Assembly: GCA_022559985.1 (NCBI GenBank)
Contig: JAFJTR010000009.1
Span: forward strand, 1-64,000
DNA length: 64,000 bases
Direction: 5' to 3'
DNA from: Parastagonospora avenae f. sp. tritici 18332-5
Taxonomy: Eukaryota > Ascomycota > Dothideomycetes > Pleosporales > Phaeosphaeriaceae
The notes under the pieces were generated by a model. It did no database searches. It saw only the letters and a list, made by a program, of their open reading frames with translations, and was not told the origin of the DNA. This document shows, in pieces, positions 44,322 through 56,430 of the stretch (position 1 is the stretch's first letter; each line of letters begins with the position of its first letter). Position numbers and translations under genes: made by a program.

Positions 44322-45932
44322 CCAGCACTACGAGAAGATTCAACCAAATGTTTTCATAACAATACGTCAATCATCATGCACATCAGCGAGCCTCGTCAAA
44401 TGTAACTACAATTCCCACCACGACTTGAGGGTAATTTGGCTGCGAGACTTGAGTTGCCTGGACTGCTATGGTGCAATTGAACTGACACACGACGAACCTG
44501 CTTTCCAGGACCGAGCTCGAGGATGATTATAGCACCCCTCTGCTCAGTATCCCGTCCATCATCGCTTCCGGGAACTGCCAAAAGTAGTTATCTGGGAAGC
44601 CGATATCATCGACTGACAAGCAGACAGCTACTCTTCGCAGCTTTGACACCAGTCTTGCCCCAAGATTTGGAGGATCGAATACTTGACCATCTTAGACTAC
44701 GCCACAAGTTTCTTGCGTCGGTGATTTGTGCGGAGGAGTAGCTCCGGATTTCCACACTACAAAGAGGTGGCGTTGGTCTGCAAATTCGCTCTGTGGCGGA
44801 ACTATCAAAGCCGCCGAAGTAAGCTGAGGTGAGCTTAATTCGTTGAAAAGGGAGGGGGAAAGAACTGTGCGGAGCTCGAGGCCGTTCTAGGGAGATAAGA
44901 TGTCTTTTGGGTCTGTATCTGTGCGGCTGAATGCCCGGAAGGAAGCCCGACCTAGTGTCGACGTATTTCCAGTCGCTCCCGACTCCTTCTCAGTTGACAG
45001 TGCCGAACTCAACATTGTTGAGCCTTGTCAGGGGGACTTTTTCATCTGATCAACGCAGGAACATCGGAAGACCTACGGGGAGGTGGGTCGCTGTACTTGC
45101 GAGTCAAGCATAGCTTTTTGACACTACACGGAGAAAGCAGGTAGGTTATAATCACGTCTTGAAAATTTTCATGTCCCTGCGATAGTCACAAACCTTTTGC
45201 TGGCCATACCCTACAAGTGTCAACCTTGTCGGAGATGCGGCTGCCACGTGGGAATACTCCGTGTCGCACTTGTTTAAAGTTCAGCTTTCAACCTTGGAAC
45301 TTTGATCAATTTGATGGCCTGATGATCTCCGCGATCAGCGTTATGGTATGATTCGAAGACATGATGCGAGCTCTGGAGTGTACTGACGCGGAAATTTTAG
45401 GCGGCACTGGGCGGGCTTAGCAATTATAGCTGCCGAAGAATTCGAGTCGAAGCGTTCGAAGACGAATCAAATGGGGAAGGTTTAGCGCTCCCGAATTCGG
45501 CTCCTGCCATGGCCCATGCGGGTGGTGACTCGCGCCTAACCATTCTGGGAAGATGTTGTGAACAACACCCCACCCCTGAAGTTCGATCCAAGGTCATCCC
45601 AACGAACATGCAGTGCGACCCAAGCCATCACTTGTCTTAACCATGGGATCTCCGCATACTACCAAACATCCAAGTATTTGATATTCGGATGATCATGCAG
45701 ATTTGAGGGGCGTGCGACGAACGCGTGAGCATGCAGGTGGCAGCGCGTGCGCAGCCTCGCGCAAATCACACCAACGGCATCTTACCCTGCAATGTGAGAA
45801 GGACACACTGATGCGCTCAGTATTGGAGAGTATTAATGAATATTGAATCAACGGATTCTATGCGCTGGCTAAAAGCGGTACGTACAGCAAAACGCTTGAC
45901 AAGAAATCACACGCGCTCCGCGAAATCTCTAT
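44322..45932. other. Gene-free convergent region of 1.6 kb
   Basis: Between the 3' ends of the 186-aa gene and the GMC oxidoreductase. The frames present are at most 72 codons and motif-free. No transposon ends, tRNA or rRNA recognised. Confidence 0.5.
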
Positions 45933-48054
45933 CTACGCAGAAGACTTGGCAGCCTCAATGATGATGTCGGAAGCCTTCTCTGACAACATGTAGAGAGGCA
46001 TAGCGATGTAGGTACCGGGGATCTTGGGGAAAGCGGAAGCATCGACAACACGGAGACCATCGATACCGCGGACCTTGAAGTTGGTGTCAAGGACGGCTTT
46101 CGGGTCGTTGTCGGCGCCAATGGGGCAAGTGCAGGAGGCGTGGTGACCCCACGACTCGTACTTGGCAAAGGTCTTCAGCTGCTCGTCTGTTTGTACCTGC
46201 TTGCCGGGCCAGACCTCCGAGAACTTGCCGTCAAGAGGAATGAGGTCCTTGAAGGCTTTGCGGCCGTACTTCATTCCCTCGACCAGGGCCGTGAGGTCTT
46301 CCTCGCCACCAACGCCGAAGTTGCGCTTGCGGATATCGGGTACGTCCCGAGGGTTGGTGCTGCGAAGAGTGACAGTTCCAGCGTTGTTACGAGACTCAGC
46401 CTTGAGTACGAGCCATGTCCAGTGGTTTGAGCCGTCTGTGGCGTTCTGGAAGAAGTTGGGGTAGTAACCGTTGAAGTAAGCGGGCCAGCCAGCAACGAAA
46501 AGATCAGCGTTACCGTTGGGCGAGTTGCTCGCCTTCTTGGTGATAGCGAGGGCGACTCCGTTAGTAGCGTAGACACCTTTTCCGATTCCGAGGGGAAGGT
46601 TCTCCCACCTCTCCAGGCAGGGGTCGTGGTCGCCCTCAAGGAAAGTGCAGCCGTTGAGAAGAGAGAGTTTGCTGGGTGCCTGGCCGATGACTGGAACCTC
46701 GTAGCGATCCTGGAGGTTGGTACCAACACCTGGGAGATCCTTGACGACCTTGATGCTGAAGCTCTCGAGCTCTTCCTTTGGGCCAACACCGGAAAGCTTC
46801 AGAATCTGGGGAGTGTTGAAGGTACCAGCAGACAGGATGACTTCGCGGGTAGCTTTGACTGATCCCTTGTCGCCTTGGCTAGTGGCAGATCCTGACTGAC
46901 GGCGAGGATCGGCTCCATAGAGAGACCTTCCGGTTAGGAAGTTGACGCCGGTCGCCTTGGGCTTGCCGCCGTCTACTTGGGCGAAGTTGACGTTGGTGAC
47001 GAGAGTATTGAGCTGGATGTCGAGGTGGTACTTGCGGCTACCATCGCTGTTCTTCGCCTCAAGAACTTGGTGAAGCAAGTCGACAGGTCCAGCACGCTTA
47101 AACTCTGGAATCTTCATGGCCAGAGGAACCTGCCACAGGCCCTCTTGTGAATCGCGGTTAGGAGAAGGGTTGTTGATGTCGCGAAGCAGAACCTGGCCGA
47201 GGCCAGTGACAGTAGTCAAAAGATTTGAAAGCAGGTTCTTGCCCATGCCTGTCGCAGCTGACAAGACCAGAGAGATAACCTTGAGGTCTTGGACAATCAA
47301 GGTCAAGTCAGTGAGCGAAGTTTCGAGCCAGCCCGAGAAGCCGTGGCCAACGATGCTGCTGGGCAGATAACGGGACCTCTCGATGCGTTCAAAGTACTTT
47401 TGCATGTTCTTTGGCGCCCAAGAAGCATCACCAGTGATGTGTTGAATGTACTCCCAGTCACTGTTGAACGGCTTGACAGTAATCAAGGCGTTGTGTGCAG
47501 TGCAACCGCCCAGGGATCCGACACGAGGATAGAGAATGCCCAGTGGTTTGGCGCCTGCTGGTGGCTTTGGACCCGTGTAACGGGAGCCATCGGGCAGTTC
47601 ATATGTGAGCTTAGCATCCTTCTTCATCTCTGCTTCGTCGTCGAAGTGCTTGACAAAGTAGTCCCATCGCATCGGCTCATATTCTGCAGCGACGGAATGT
47701 AAGGCCGGTACATTGTACTGGGTGGTATTGGTCTGGTCATCGCCAGCTTCAAGGAGGAGGACTTTGTAGCCAGCAATAGCCAGCTTGGCCGCGAGGGGAG
47801 CACCACCCGCACCAGAGCCAACGACAACGTATTCGTAGTCTTCGAGAGTGGTGATGGAGGTAGAATTAGTTGCACGCTTCACGTTGGCGCCGCGATAAGG
47901 AGTGTGCTCTGCGCCATCGCTGTACCCAACGTCAGCGGGTCATTCTCGGAGAAGTGTCTATCATTCACACATGGAAGGAAGCAACATACATGATGCGCGA
48001 GGCAGCCAAGGAGCTGAGCAAAGAGAGGACGGAAAGAGCCTTGAGGACGAACAT
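45933..48054 (-). CDS. Secreted GMC oxidoreductase (FAD, family AA3-like)
   Basis: Exons 48054-47990 and 47919-45933 give 683 aa. Exon 1 encodes a signal peptide (MFVLKALSVLSLLSSLAAS). The FAD-binding motif VVVGSGAGGAPLAAKLA is at about residues 53-69, followed by LLLEAGDD. GMC signature 1 is in GSLGGCTAHNA, signature 2 in EVILSAGTFNTPQILKLSGVGP, and the catalytic His lies in YESWGHHASCTCPIG at about 614, with VVDASAFPKIPGTY near the C-terminus. The family oxidises alcohols, sugars or aryl alcohols and passes electrons to O2 (making H2O2) or quinones; which applies here is unknown. Intact. A TATAAG box lies about 140 bp upstream. Nearby secreted peroxygenase and CFEM receptor suggest extracellular redox chemistry. 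Confidence 0.93.
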
Positions 48055-48190
48055 GTTGATGCGGATTAGAGTTCACCTGAGAAGGGCCGACCAGAGAAGA
48101 AGAATTATAACAAAAAGCGAACGAAGATATACACCACGCAGGGGAGCGGAGAGGCGAGTATGAAAACTAGAGTATTGGCGCCCTGGCGAC

Positions 48191-48200
48191 GGGACTTATA
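48191..48200 (-). promoter_or_regulatory. Candidate TATA box of GMC gene
   Basis: Minus-strand TATAAGTCCC, about 137-146 bp upstream of the GMC start codon, a plausible distance for a fungal core promoter. Based on sequence match only. Confidence 0.35.
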
Positions 48201-49218
48201 CTGCAGGCACCTGCAACATGGACATTGAGTTCGGGGGCTGCATTGCGAGGCGTCAGCGGTGAGTAACTTAATGATTAAGATCATCGGACACACGCCTCTT
48301 TGGCGCGAAACATTTTTTCGAAAGCGGTCATCCCTGCCCTGTACACTTTTGCCCATCTTGCCTAAAGCTGATGTGGTGGGTGTGCACCGTGCGCTAGTGG
48401 ATCCAACGGCATGGTAGATGTCCCCGCACACCGCGTTGAACCCTTGTCAGATTTGACCAATGATAGGCCTCGGGATGGGTCACTCACGATCTCTCCTGGT
48501 CAAGAGATTAAGCGACGATCCTACGGGCCCGTCTCTTAATCTAAAGGTGAGGCTGGGCAGCCTGTGCCTCGAACGTGCAGGGAAACGGGCCGACCAACAT
48601 GCAGGCCTTTATCGTGACAAGGCTTACTGAGAGACAATGCGTAAAGGGTGCTTCGGGGCGTGAACTACCTGTACTACATTGTAGTCTGACTGCCCACGTG
48701 AAGACACTGCGTAGTGCAATTGACGCACGATGGAGATGTGCTTTGACTTTATTTCCGAGGTCTACTTTCAGCGGCCCAGCCGCTGTCCGCATTCGATGGA
48801 TGGAACAGGTACCGATTCTTACCCTTGCAACTGCTCCACCTCGAACTTGGCATGTCCTCTGGATTAGGCCTACAGTTAGTTCCGCTTTACTGGTAACGTT
48901 CGCATTGCGGCAATGTCAAGAACGGACCATGCTCCGCAGCGGGTGGCTCGCCCAGGTCCACTTCTCAAAGCCCTCTTTCTCAACGCTCCATAACTCGGTC
49001 TGACTGCCTCTCCTTACCGGAGGAACATCGGCCTATCTTCAGTCACTGCAGGTCCAGTATGAGATCCAGTCGCTGAAGTATTCGAGACGCGTATGGGCCA
49101 CCACCAGCAAGGTTTGCCGTTCTTTAAGACTTAGTACAAGACTTCGCTCCATCACTCTTTTTCACGTTCCTACCTGGTGCTATCTTCGGTCAAAGCCTGC
49201 GCCACACTTTCCCTCAAG
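48201..49218. promoter_or_regulatory. Divergent promoter region of GMC and CFEM-receptor genes
   Basis: The two start codons are about 1.16 kb apart and divergent, so a shared regulatory region is possible. The longest frame is 142 codons (48575-49003, plus) and has no motif. Nothing else recognised. Confidence 0.45.
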
Positions 49219-50806
49219 ATGTTGAAGTTCGTGCTGGCGCTTCTGGCAGCCTTTGCGGTGTCTGTCCAGGCCCAGAATCCGCTCCAGGCTTTGGCTGAAC
49301 ATATGCCCAAATGCTCAGTATGTTATTGTCCCGCACTTAAAAGTGCAAGATCTGAAGCTGACCAAATTACTTAGCTCGCTTGCTTCGTTCAAGAGCTTCC
49401 ACTGTCAACCTGTGCAACCAATCTTACTTCAGCCTGCTTGTGTAGCAACGACGCTCTCAATCTTGCCGTCGCTGCCTGTTCTAAGCAAACATGTACCATG
49501 TACGAGCTTCTACGTAAGAGATCAAAAAATCAAACCAGCGACATTCACCCGCTCACATAGCAACAGAGACAAAGAACGTGACCATGACTGGATGCGGAGC
49601 CCCTGTCCGTATCCACGGTGGCGACTTTACTGCAATCGCCATTGCTGGCGCTGCGATAGCTTTGGCAGCTTTCCTCCTCAGGATGACAGCCAGCCTTGGG
49701 AAGCACGGCCGTCAGGTGTCGTGGGATGACGTTACAATGGCAGTCGTCGTTGTGCTTGCAATCCCTCCAGCTATATTTGCCCCTTATTGTAAGACATGTC
49801 TCGACCTTGATACTTCCACAGTGTAATTAACATATCTGCAGTGGTCAAGAATGGCCTTGGGCGAGACATATGGACCTTGACGGATGTTCAGATCACGAAT
49901 GTGTTATATTACTACTTTCTGGGAGAGATCTTCTACGTGGTAGCCCTCGGCATCTCCAAGATCTCGATCCTCTTCCTTTACCTCCGCGTCTTCCCAGCCA
50001 AGAACTTCCGCATCCTGACTTACAGCGTCATGGCTTTATCGGCGGCCTATACCATCGCTTTCTTCATCGTGACCACCTGGCAGTGTCGGCCTTTGAGTCT
50101 GGCCTGGACACAATGGGATGGTCTTCACCCGGGAACATGCAACGACATCCACCTCCAAGGCTGGATCGCGGCCGCCATCAATATCTTTCTAGACATTCTC
50201 GTCATGGTGCTTCCTATGAAGCATCTGGCCGCGCTGAATATGAGCTTGAAGAAGAAACTCATGGTCATGTCCATGTTTGGCGTCGGTATATTTGTCGTTG
50301 TGGTATCGGTCATCCGCCTATACTCTCTCATACATTTCGCCAATACCGAGAACATCACCTGGAACTACGTGGACGCTGGCATGTGGAGTTTGATTGAGAT
50401 CGATGTCTCCATCATCTGCGGGTGCATGCCTGCTTTCCGACTATTGATTGCTAAGATGTGGCCAAAGATCAGGTCAACAATCGACGCAAGCAGAGGCACA
50501 TCTACCAAGTTATCAAGATTTGCCGACACCAACATTTCTTTGACGGGAACCACCGACAAGTCCGCTCGGATCTCAATCAGACCCAAGGGGAGGAACGAAG
50601 ACGACTTCATCGCACTCAAGGACATCGATAACGACAGTGATAGAGCCATCTTGACGGAGCACAAGCACGGGGAACGAACTTCTCATACCTGGATCACACA
50701 GACTCACACCGTGGAAATCAGTCACGAGCCAGCATCATCCAAAGAACAGAGTTCTGATGATCGATCACAGGATTGGCCTATGGTGACAGGAAAAGAGCAT
50801 GTTTAG
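49219..50806 (+). CDS. CFEM-domain seven-helix receptor (PTH11-type)
   Basis: Exons 49219-49317, 49375-49513, 49561-49788 and 49842-50806 give 476 aa. A signal peptide (MLKFVLALLAAFAVSVQA) leads into a CFEM domain with the family's cysteine pattern: MPKC, then LACFVQELPLSTC, SACLCSN, VAACSKQTC, split over exons 1 and 2. Seven membrane helices follow, from IAIAGAAIALAAFLL through ISILFLYLRVFP, TYSVMALSAAYTIAFFI, LDILVMVLPMKHLAAL and MFGVGIFVVVVSVIRLYSL, with a DDVTM motif in the first loop. The cytoplasmic tail is about 115 residues, Ser/Asp-rich. Pth11 in the rice blast fungus senses surfaces during infection structure formation; orthology is not claimed. Divergent from the GMC gene. Confidence 0.92.
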
Positions 50807-52979
50807 AAGAGAGTTTGTCCATTTGTAGCGCGCATGTCAAAAGCAGGTTTTCGGTCACAGTCTAGATACGGCAACCCCAGGGTATGGCGTTAGGCACATA
50901 TTGAATATAATGATAATCGCTCGTTCACTGAACGTCATGAGCGTACAACAATTTCTGTTCCACTATCGGGGGTGAACTACGCTACTGGAGACGCGCAACA
51001 CAAGTCGCAAGATGCTGAGGGCGTCATGCAATGTCTCGCCGAGCCGCGTTGATTCTCTTGGGATACGAACTATCATAGAGCATCATTGGGAGTCAGGAGG
51101 ATTGATGACCTCGTCCCGTTGCATAAGTCAGCCGTATGCAGACTGTGGGGAGCGCGCATAACTTTTGGCGATACTCCAACGGTCCCACTGAGCATCTGAT
51201 AAGCAACCCGCCAGGATCATCCCGAATGCAACATGCGCTTGATGATCACGAGTTCGTGGAATTCAGCTGTAGCGTCCGCATGATCCTCGTCAATTGAAGT
51301 CGCACTACACGAGTGGAAGAGGGACACTTTGATGACTGAATGGGAACTCGTCTGACAGCTTGATGCCGAGGTCAACAACATGTACAGAACAGCGTGTCAC
51401 TACAGCAAATGAATGTCAAAGATTTTTGGTCCTAGCAAAAATTTGGACTCTGTCATGGTTCGGAATTTTCATTCTGCGAAGTCCATGTTCATCCTATTCG
51501 CGCTTTCAACTGCCTAAATTGATGCGAAAGGGACCTCGGGAGTGCCATAGGTAAGTCTGGATTCTCGCGCATCCTCCCGTGTGTTATTACCCTTTTGGAA
51601 AGATCTTCTTTGCGCTCTCTTACGTCAGCTTGGATACCCCAGCCCAAGACTTTGGTCGACGCCTAGGTGTCATGTTGCTATCGTTGCCCAACAACATGTT
51701 ACCAGCTGCAAACCTTGGGACATGAGTCCGCTTACTTTCGGCACGTTTGTGCCTAGAAAGACAAGCACTGATTACGGCGATCTCTGAAGAGGGGTTCCCG
51801 TATTCTGACATTATTTATCAAGTACCCTTGGGTTGCGTAAGAGATTTCACCGTCATCTCCTGGCGGTGGAATTCACTCGAGCATGAGTCAAGATGGCACC
51901 TGGGCATAGAGCGCATGCGTCACTGTATTCCTTTAGGGGTCAGGGCCTCATTACGTTGTCAATGTTGAGATAACACGGCAGAGCAAGCCGTGCCGGCAGC
52001 AAGTATCCATTGCCAAGCCATCCTAAGGGACCCATGGCCCTGTTCGTGGGGAAAAGAACACGAAAGCTGGTGGACTTATCTTACTCAAGGAGTATCCTTG
52101 CGTAAAGAGGGTGTCAGTGCGCGACGCCATTGCCACGGAACGACATCCGCCCCAGTTCAGAGCGTATATGGATCGGAATAGTGCCTAATATGATCAGTAC
52201 TACTTCCAGTAGTTTGAACGGGCCGTTGTCGGCCCATTTCCACGAGCGAATGTCGATCTGCGAATGCCGACCATTTTAGACCCTGTCAACGGAAATGTGT
52301 TTCAAGTTCCGCGAAAAGGAATCATGGGCTCTGCCTCATTTCTTTTTTGGGCGATCACTTCCGCTTGCGTTTCCCTTCCAGAACCGTTCAAGCACACATG
52401 GCCCATGTGCGCTTGTCAGTGCTTGCAGCGCTCTAGTTGATCTGATCAGGCATTGAAATCATCTCCTGTGGAGCTTCGCAGAACATTAGAGATTCGAGGT
52501 TTTTGCGAAAGATGTTGGGCATGCTCATATTGTCTGGCACGCCCAGGATCCTGCTGATCAAGAGGTCTTGACTTGGACTGCTGACGCAAACCCACGGTTC
52601 ACATCGTCCAGTACACACGTGCGGGCTTGGACGTAACTTGAAACAATAGCTGCTCTGTGCGTTCCCACGTTGTTCTGGGATTGCTCGATTGATGACGATT
52701 AGGAGTTTTTTGCCCTGCCGTGTTGACGAATGGACCCGATACAGGGGAATGCCGAGAATACTCCACAAGTTAGAAGGACCTTGCTCCATTCGTTGTGGCT
52801 CGTTCACATCTCACCGCTGACATGTTCTCAATCTCCTTTTACATGTCGATCTATTGGTCCAAAGTTCAATGACAATTGACCGACTGCTATTTTGTTAGCC
52901 ACAGGTACCAAAAGCTCACCTCATCTTTTGCAGTCCATCGACTTCGCTTGAGCAGCACCGTTGGCACTCAAACTTTGCA
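50807..52979. other. Gene-free region of 2.2 kb
   Basis: Between the receptor and the peroxygenase, both on the plus strand. Frames of up to 124 codons (52807-52433, minus) carry no motif. No inverted repeats, RNA gene or transposon remnant recognised by eye. The final part must hold the peroxygenase promoter. Confidence 0.5.
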
Positions 52980-54459
52980 ATGAAGCTCTCTTTTGTGGCC
53001 CTTGCTCTGTCGTCGAGCAATTTCCTCGTCGATGCTTTCCCGGCTCTGGACTCTGGACATCTTGATGGTCTCACACCTGAGAGACTGAGTGCTGCCATCA
53101 GATCCGTGGACGAGTTCAAGGCCACCAAGAGGTTTCTCGTAGATGTCACCAAGCCTATCGAAGTCACTGGTAGACACGCGTTCAAGGCGCCGGGCAGATT
53201 CGACCAACGTGGACCTTGTCCTGGCCTCAATGCCTTGGCGAACCATGGATACATTTCTCGCGATGGTATCACCAGTTTCGCAGAAGTTGTGACGGCCATT
53301 AATCAAGGTTCGTCTTGAAATCCATTCACTAGCAGTCGAACAAAACTGACGTAACTGCGATTCAGTACTGGGCATGGGCATAGAACTCGCACTTATACTT
53401 GGTGCTATGGGTACAGTCTGGACCGGCAACCCACTTTCTCTGAACCCGGGTTTCTCAATCGGTGGCCCGGCCAATGGCCCCGACAACATCTTAGGAAATG
53501 TTCTTGGCCTCCTTGGTATGTGGTAACTTGCGAACTGCCTCAGTGACTGTTATGCTCATACTTCACAGGTGACCCTCGCGGCCTTCAAGGTTCGCATAAC
53601 TGGATTGAGTCTGATTCATCGCTCACGCGCAATGACCTCTACGTCACTGGCAACTCATGGACCATGAACACGACGCTATTTTGGGACTTCCACGACCGCG
53701 CTGACGAAAACGGCGTTCTTTCAATGGACCTGTTGGCCGACCAAGCTGCCCGCCGTTGGAACGACAGCGTTGCGACAAATCCATCGTTTTGGTATGGCCC
53801 CGTTACCGGCATGGTTTCCCGTAACGCTGGCATGTTTTTCCTCGGTCGTTTATTGTCAAATCACACTGCCGAGCACCCGGAGGGTATCCTTACCCAGGAA
53901 ATCTTTAGGAAGTTCTTCGCCGTCTACGAAACTGGAAATGGCAAGTTTGAGTATCGTGAGGGCCATGAGACTATTCCCGCCAACTGGTATCGCAAACCAG
54001 TAGAGTATGGCCTTATACCACTGAATTTGGACATCGTTGGCTGGGTCATGAAGCATCCTGTTCTTGGCAGGTAAGTCCTAGCCCTGTTTCACCCGAGAGA
54101 TGGATCATATACACTAACGCCCATCTAGCATCGGTGGCAACACTGGCACTGTAAACTCCTTTGCTGGCCTTGACATGCACAACATCACTGGCGGCGTGCT
54201 GAACTCAGCATCTCTCCTCGAGAACAACAATCTCTTATGCTTTGTGTTCCAGATACTCAAGACCTTCCTCCCCAACTCGCTCTCTCCACTATTGAAGACT
54301 CTCGAAGTCCCGATCAATTTGATCACGGACACTCTAGCAGCGCCAATCTTGAGTTTGGCATGCCCAGCCTGGAAGGATATGACGGCTGGCGGAGAACCAC
54401 TATGGGATGCTATTCAGGACTCATTTGAGGGGGCGAGCAAGGCAGGATCTGGTCTTTGA
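52980..54459 (+). CDS. Secreted heme-thiolate peroxygenase (chloroperoxidase family)
   Basis: Exons 52980-53307, 53366-53515, 53569-54070 and 54129-54459 give 436 aa. The signal peptide is MKLSFVALALSSSNFLVDA. The heme ligand Cys80 is in the family motif RGPCPGLNALANHGY. SHNWIESDSSLTRND fits the acidic Mg/heme-propionate segment and EYREGHETIPANWYRK the distal region with a candidate acid-base Glu. Length is that of the long unspecific peroxygenases of ascomycetes. The enzyme uses H2O2 to oxygenate or halogenate organic substrates outside the cell; the substrate is unknown. Several N-x-S/T sites (for example NTTLF and NHTAEH) agree with secretion. Intact. Confidence 0.92.
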
Positions 54460-54808
54460 AGTTACCGCATTCAATCGAAGAGGGAGTACAATTCTTTATA
54501 TTAATTAATTAACTTAAGTTACACATAAATATTGCACAGGGCACGCCCTTGTAGTGCATAATTCATGCCGAATCAGTCAGAAGTCAGTTTGATCAAGAAT
54601 AGAAGACCTTTTGTATTTCCTCATCTAGTGAATTAGTAAAAGAAGAATATCTTGAAACTTAGCGCAGTGAGCCTGATCCTGGCTGGATGTCCGTGATGTA
54701 AAGGCTTCGTTGTGTCAACTCTCGGGTATCTCGGATGACTTCCACTTGATACAATGTACCTCGGAGAGGTTTGGGGACATCTACCGGTCCGAAAGCCCGT
54801 CCGCTAAG
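54460..54808. other. Convergent spacer, AT-rich start
   Basis: Includes an AT-rich stretch (TTAATTAATTAACTTAAG near 54503) just after the peroxygenase stop, likely its 3' processing region. Nothing else seen. Confidence 0.45.
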
Positions 54809-55567
54809 TCACCGAACATCCTCATCAGGAGCAACGTCCTCGTCCGGTGGCAGGCTGGTACCCCAGGCGCTTCCGAACGTCCACTCGATATCTACTCCCG
54901 CCTTTTTCGCCTTTGAGTATCCATCTTGACTTGACCAGCCATTCTTATCTTTGGTCTCCGACTGATTCAGTGTGTCTTTTTTCAAACCTTGGGCGGCTTT
55001 TTCCCACTTGAGAATCTGTGAGTTACGAGCCAGATTACCCTTTTCCTCAATCTCCTCGAGAATGCGGTGGTATGTCTTCACTGATCGAACTGCATCGGTA
55101 CGCCAGGGCGAATCGATGAATGATGCAACGCGAGACGAGATTTGAGGCCGCAGATGTGCACATGTTGATCCACAGCTTGCCAAAGGATCTTTAGTGGCGA
55201 AGCAGGAGGAGCATACCTCTTTGCCGTAGTTCTTCAACCATAAAAAGTACTTACGGATCTCGATACTTGACTTGATATCGTTGGCCAGAATCTCCTTGAT
55301 TTTGTTGATACGAGTGAGCCGCTTTAAGTTGGGCGCTGGCGATGCTGGCGATGCTGACTCCTCACTAGTTTCAGTCGGTGGGTAAAGGTCTAGCCATGTT
55401 GTGTTGACTGATCCAACGTTAGCTTGAATGATGTGACGTTCATGGGGGCGATCTTCAAATATACTGTGTGTTGAAAGTAGAGTTGGTGTAAATTCTTCGA
55501 CAGAACTTTGTGTCTTAGAAGCAGCAGTATATGGCTGCGATGCTGCGCTAACTGGGCACTTAGACAT
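54809..55567 (-). CDS. Unknown hydrophilic protein
   Basis: The frame is open from 55783, but MSKCPVSAASQPYTAASKTQ at 55567 is the better start (252 aa), since the extension is not well organised. The middle is helical and basic (RINKIKEILANDIKSSIEIR, KYFLWLKNYGKEV) followed by a four-cysteine group (CSSCFATKDPLASCGSTC) that could bind zinc, then KTYHRILEEIEEKGNLARN and an end made of repeated DEDVAPDEDV. No signal peptide or membrane segment with the chosen start. I recognise no family; it appears intact. Confidence 0.6.
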   Translation of the reverse strand: MSKCPVSAASQPYTAASKTQSSVEEFTPTLLSTHSIFEDRPHERHIIQANVGSVNTTWLDLYPPTETSEESASPASPAPNLKRLTRINKIKEILANDIKSSIEIRKYFLWLKNYGKEVCSSCFATKDPLASCGSTCAHLRPQISSRVASFIDSPWRTDAVRSVKTYHRILEEIEEKGNLARNSQILKWEKAAQGLKKDTLNQSETKDKNGWSSQDGYSKAKKAGVDIEWTFGSAWGTSLPPDEDVAPDEDVR

Positions 55568-56430
55568 TGTGTGGTGATGAGGCTTTGCGAGGCGACTCTT
55601 CGATCTCTCAAGAGACAGTGCTACATAGCACAGTGAATTGTAAGCAACCATATAGTCCGAGCACAATGCAAGCGATGTTCTTTCTTGAGCGTGTGGAGCG
55701 CGTATTTCAACATGACATGCGAAAACGTTAAGCAAGACATTCGAAAATAAGATGTACCCACAGCTTCCTGAGCCGCGAAGCAAAAAAAAACTTTTCGCAT
55801 GTCTTGCGGATCGAAGCTTACACTGTGGCTGATATCATCTCAGGGTATATTATAGTCGGACACATCAAAGCCACTTCTGATGGCATAACAACGTTCGAGG
55901 ACTCGGTTTGGAAGTTGTGGATATCACGCCCTGACATCGCACGGTCGTGAAATTTTATAAGTCTTGATCAGACTGACCCTGAACTTTGAATTGGCATGGC
56001 TATTATCGAAATAATGAGACTGGTAGCCTAGTAAAATGCGTCAAGTTCCGATGCTGCACGGATTTATTCTGCTGTATAGAAGTGCTGATGGCGTCAAACA
56101 AAGACCGCATGCCTTCGCGCTTGATGAAGAAGTATGTCGGTCAAGATACAAGCAAATCATACTCACGTCTTGGGCTCACCCACTGACCCTTCTGAAGCCG
56201 CGCCATGGGCGCATCGCATCTCATACAATCAGAATTATGACTATTTCTAAGCAGCGAGCGTTTCGTGACTGCATTTGTCCGCGGATGAGTAGCCGGAAGG
56301 TTGGTCGCGCTCCCATGGCGTACCATGATTCTCATGTCGGCACCCCAACAACTGCGAACACGCATTTCGATGGCTTCTAATGAACTCGATAACTACAGCG
56401 CCGTGTTCACGATATGCAGCAAGGTACACC
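55568..56430. other. Divergent intergenic region
   Basis: Between the unknown protein and the phospholipase A2 relic. A run of nine A occurs near 55785. Frames are short and overlapping. Confidence 0.45.

Noticed and set aside
52433..52807. 124-codon minus-strand frame upstream of the peroxygenase
   Set aside because: No motif and unusual composition; looks like chance in non-coding DNA.
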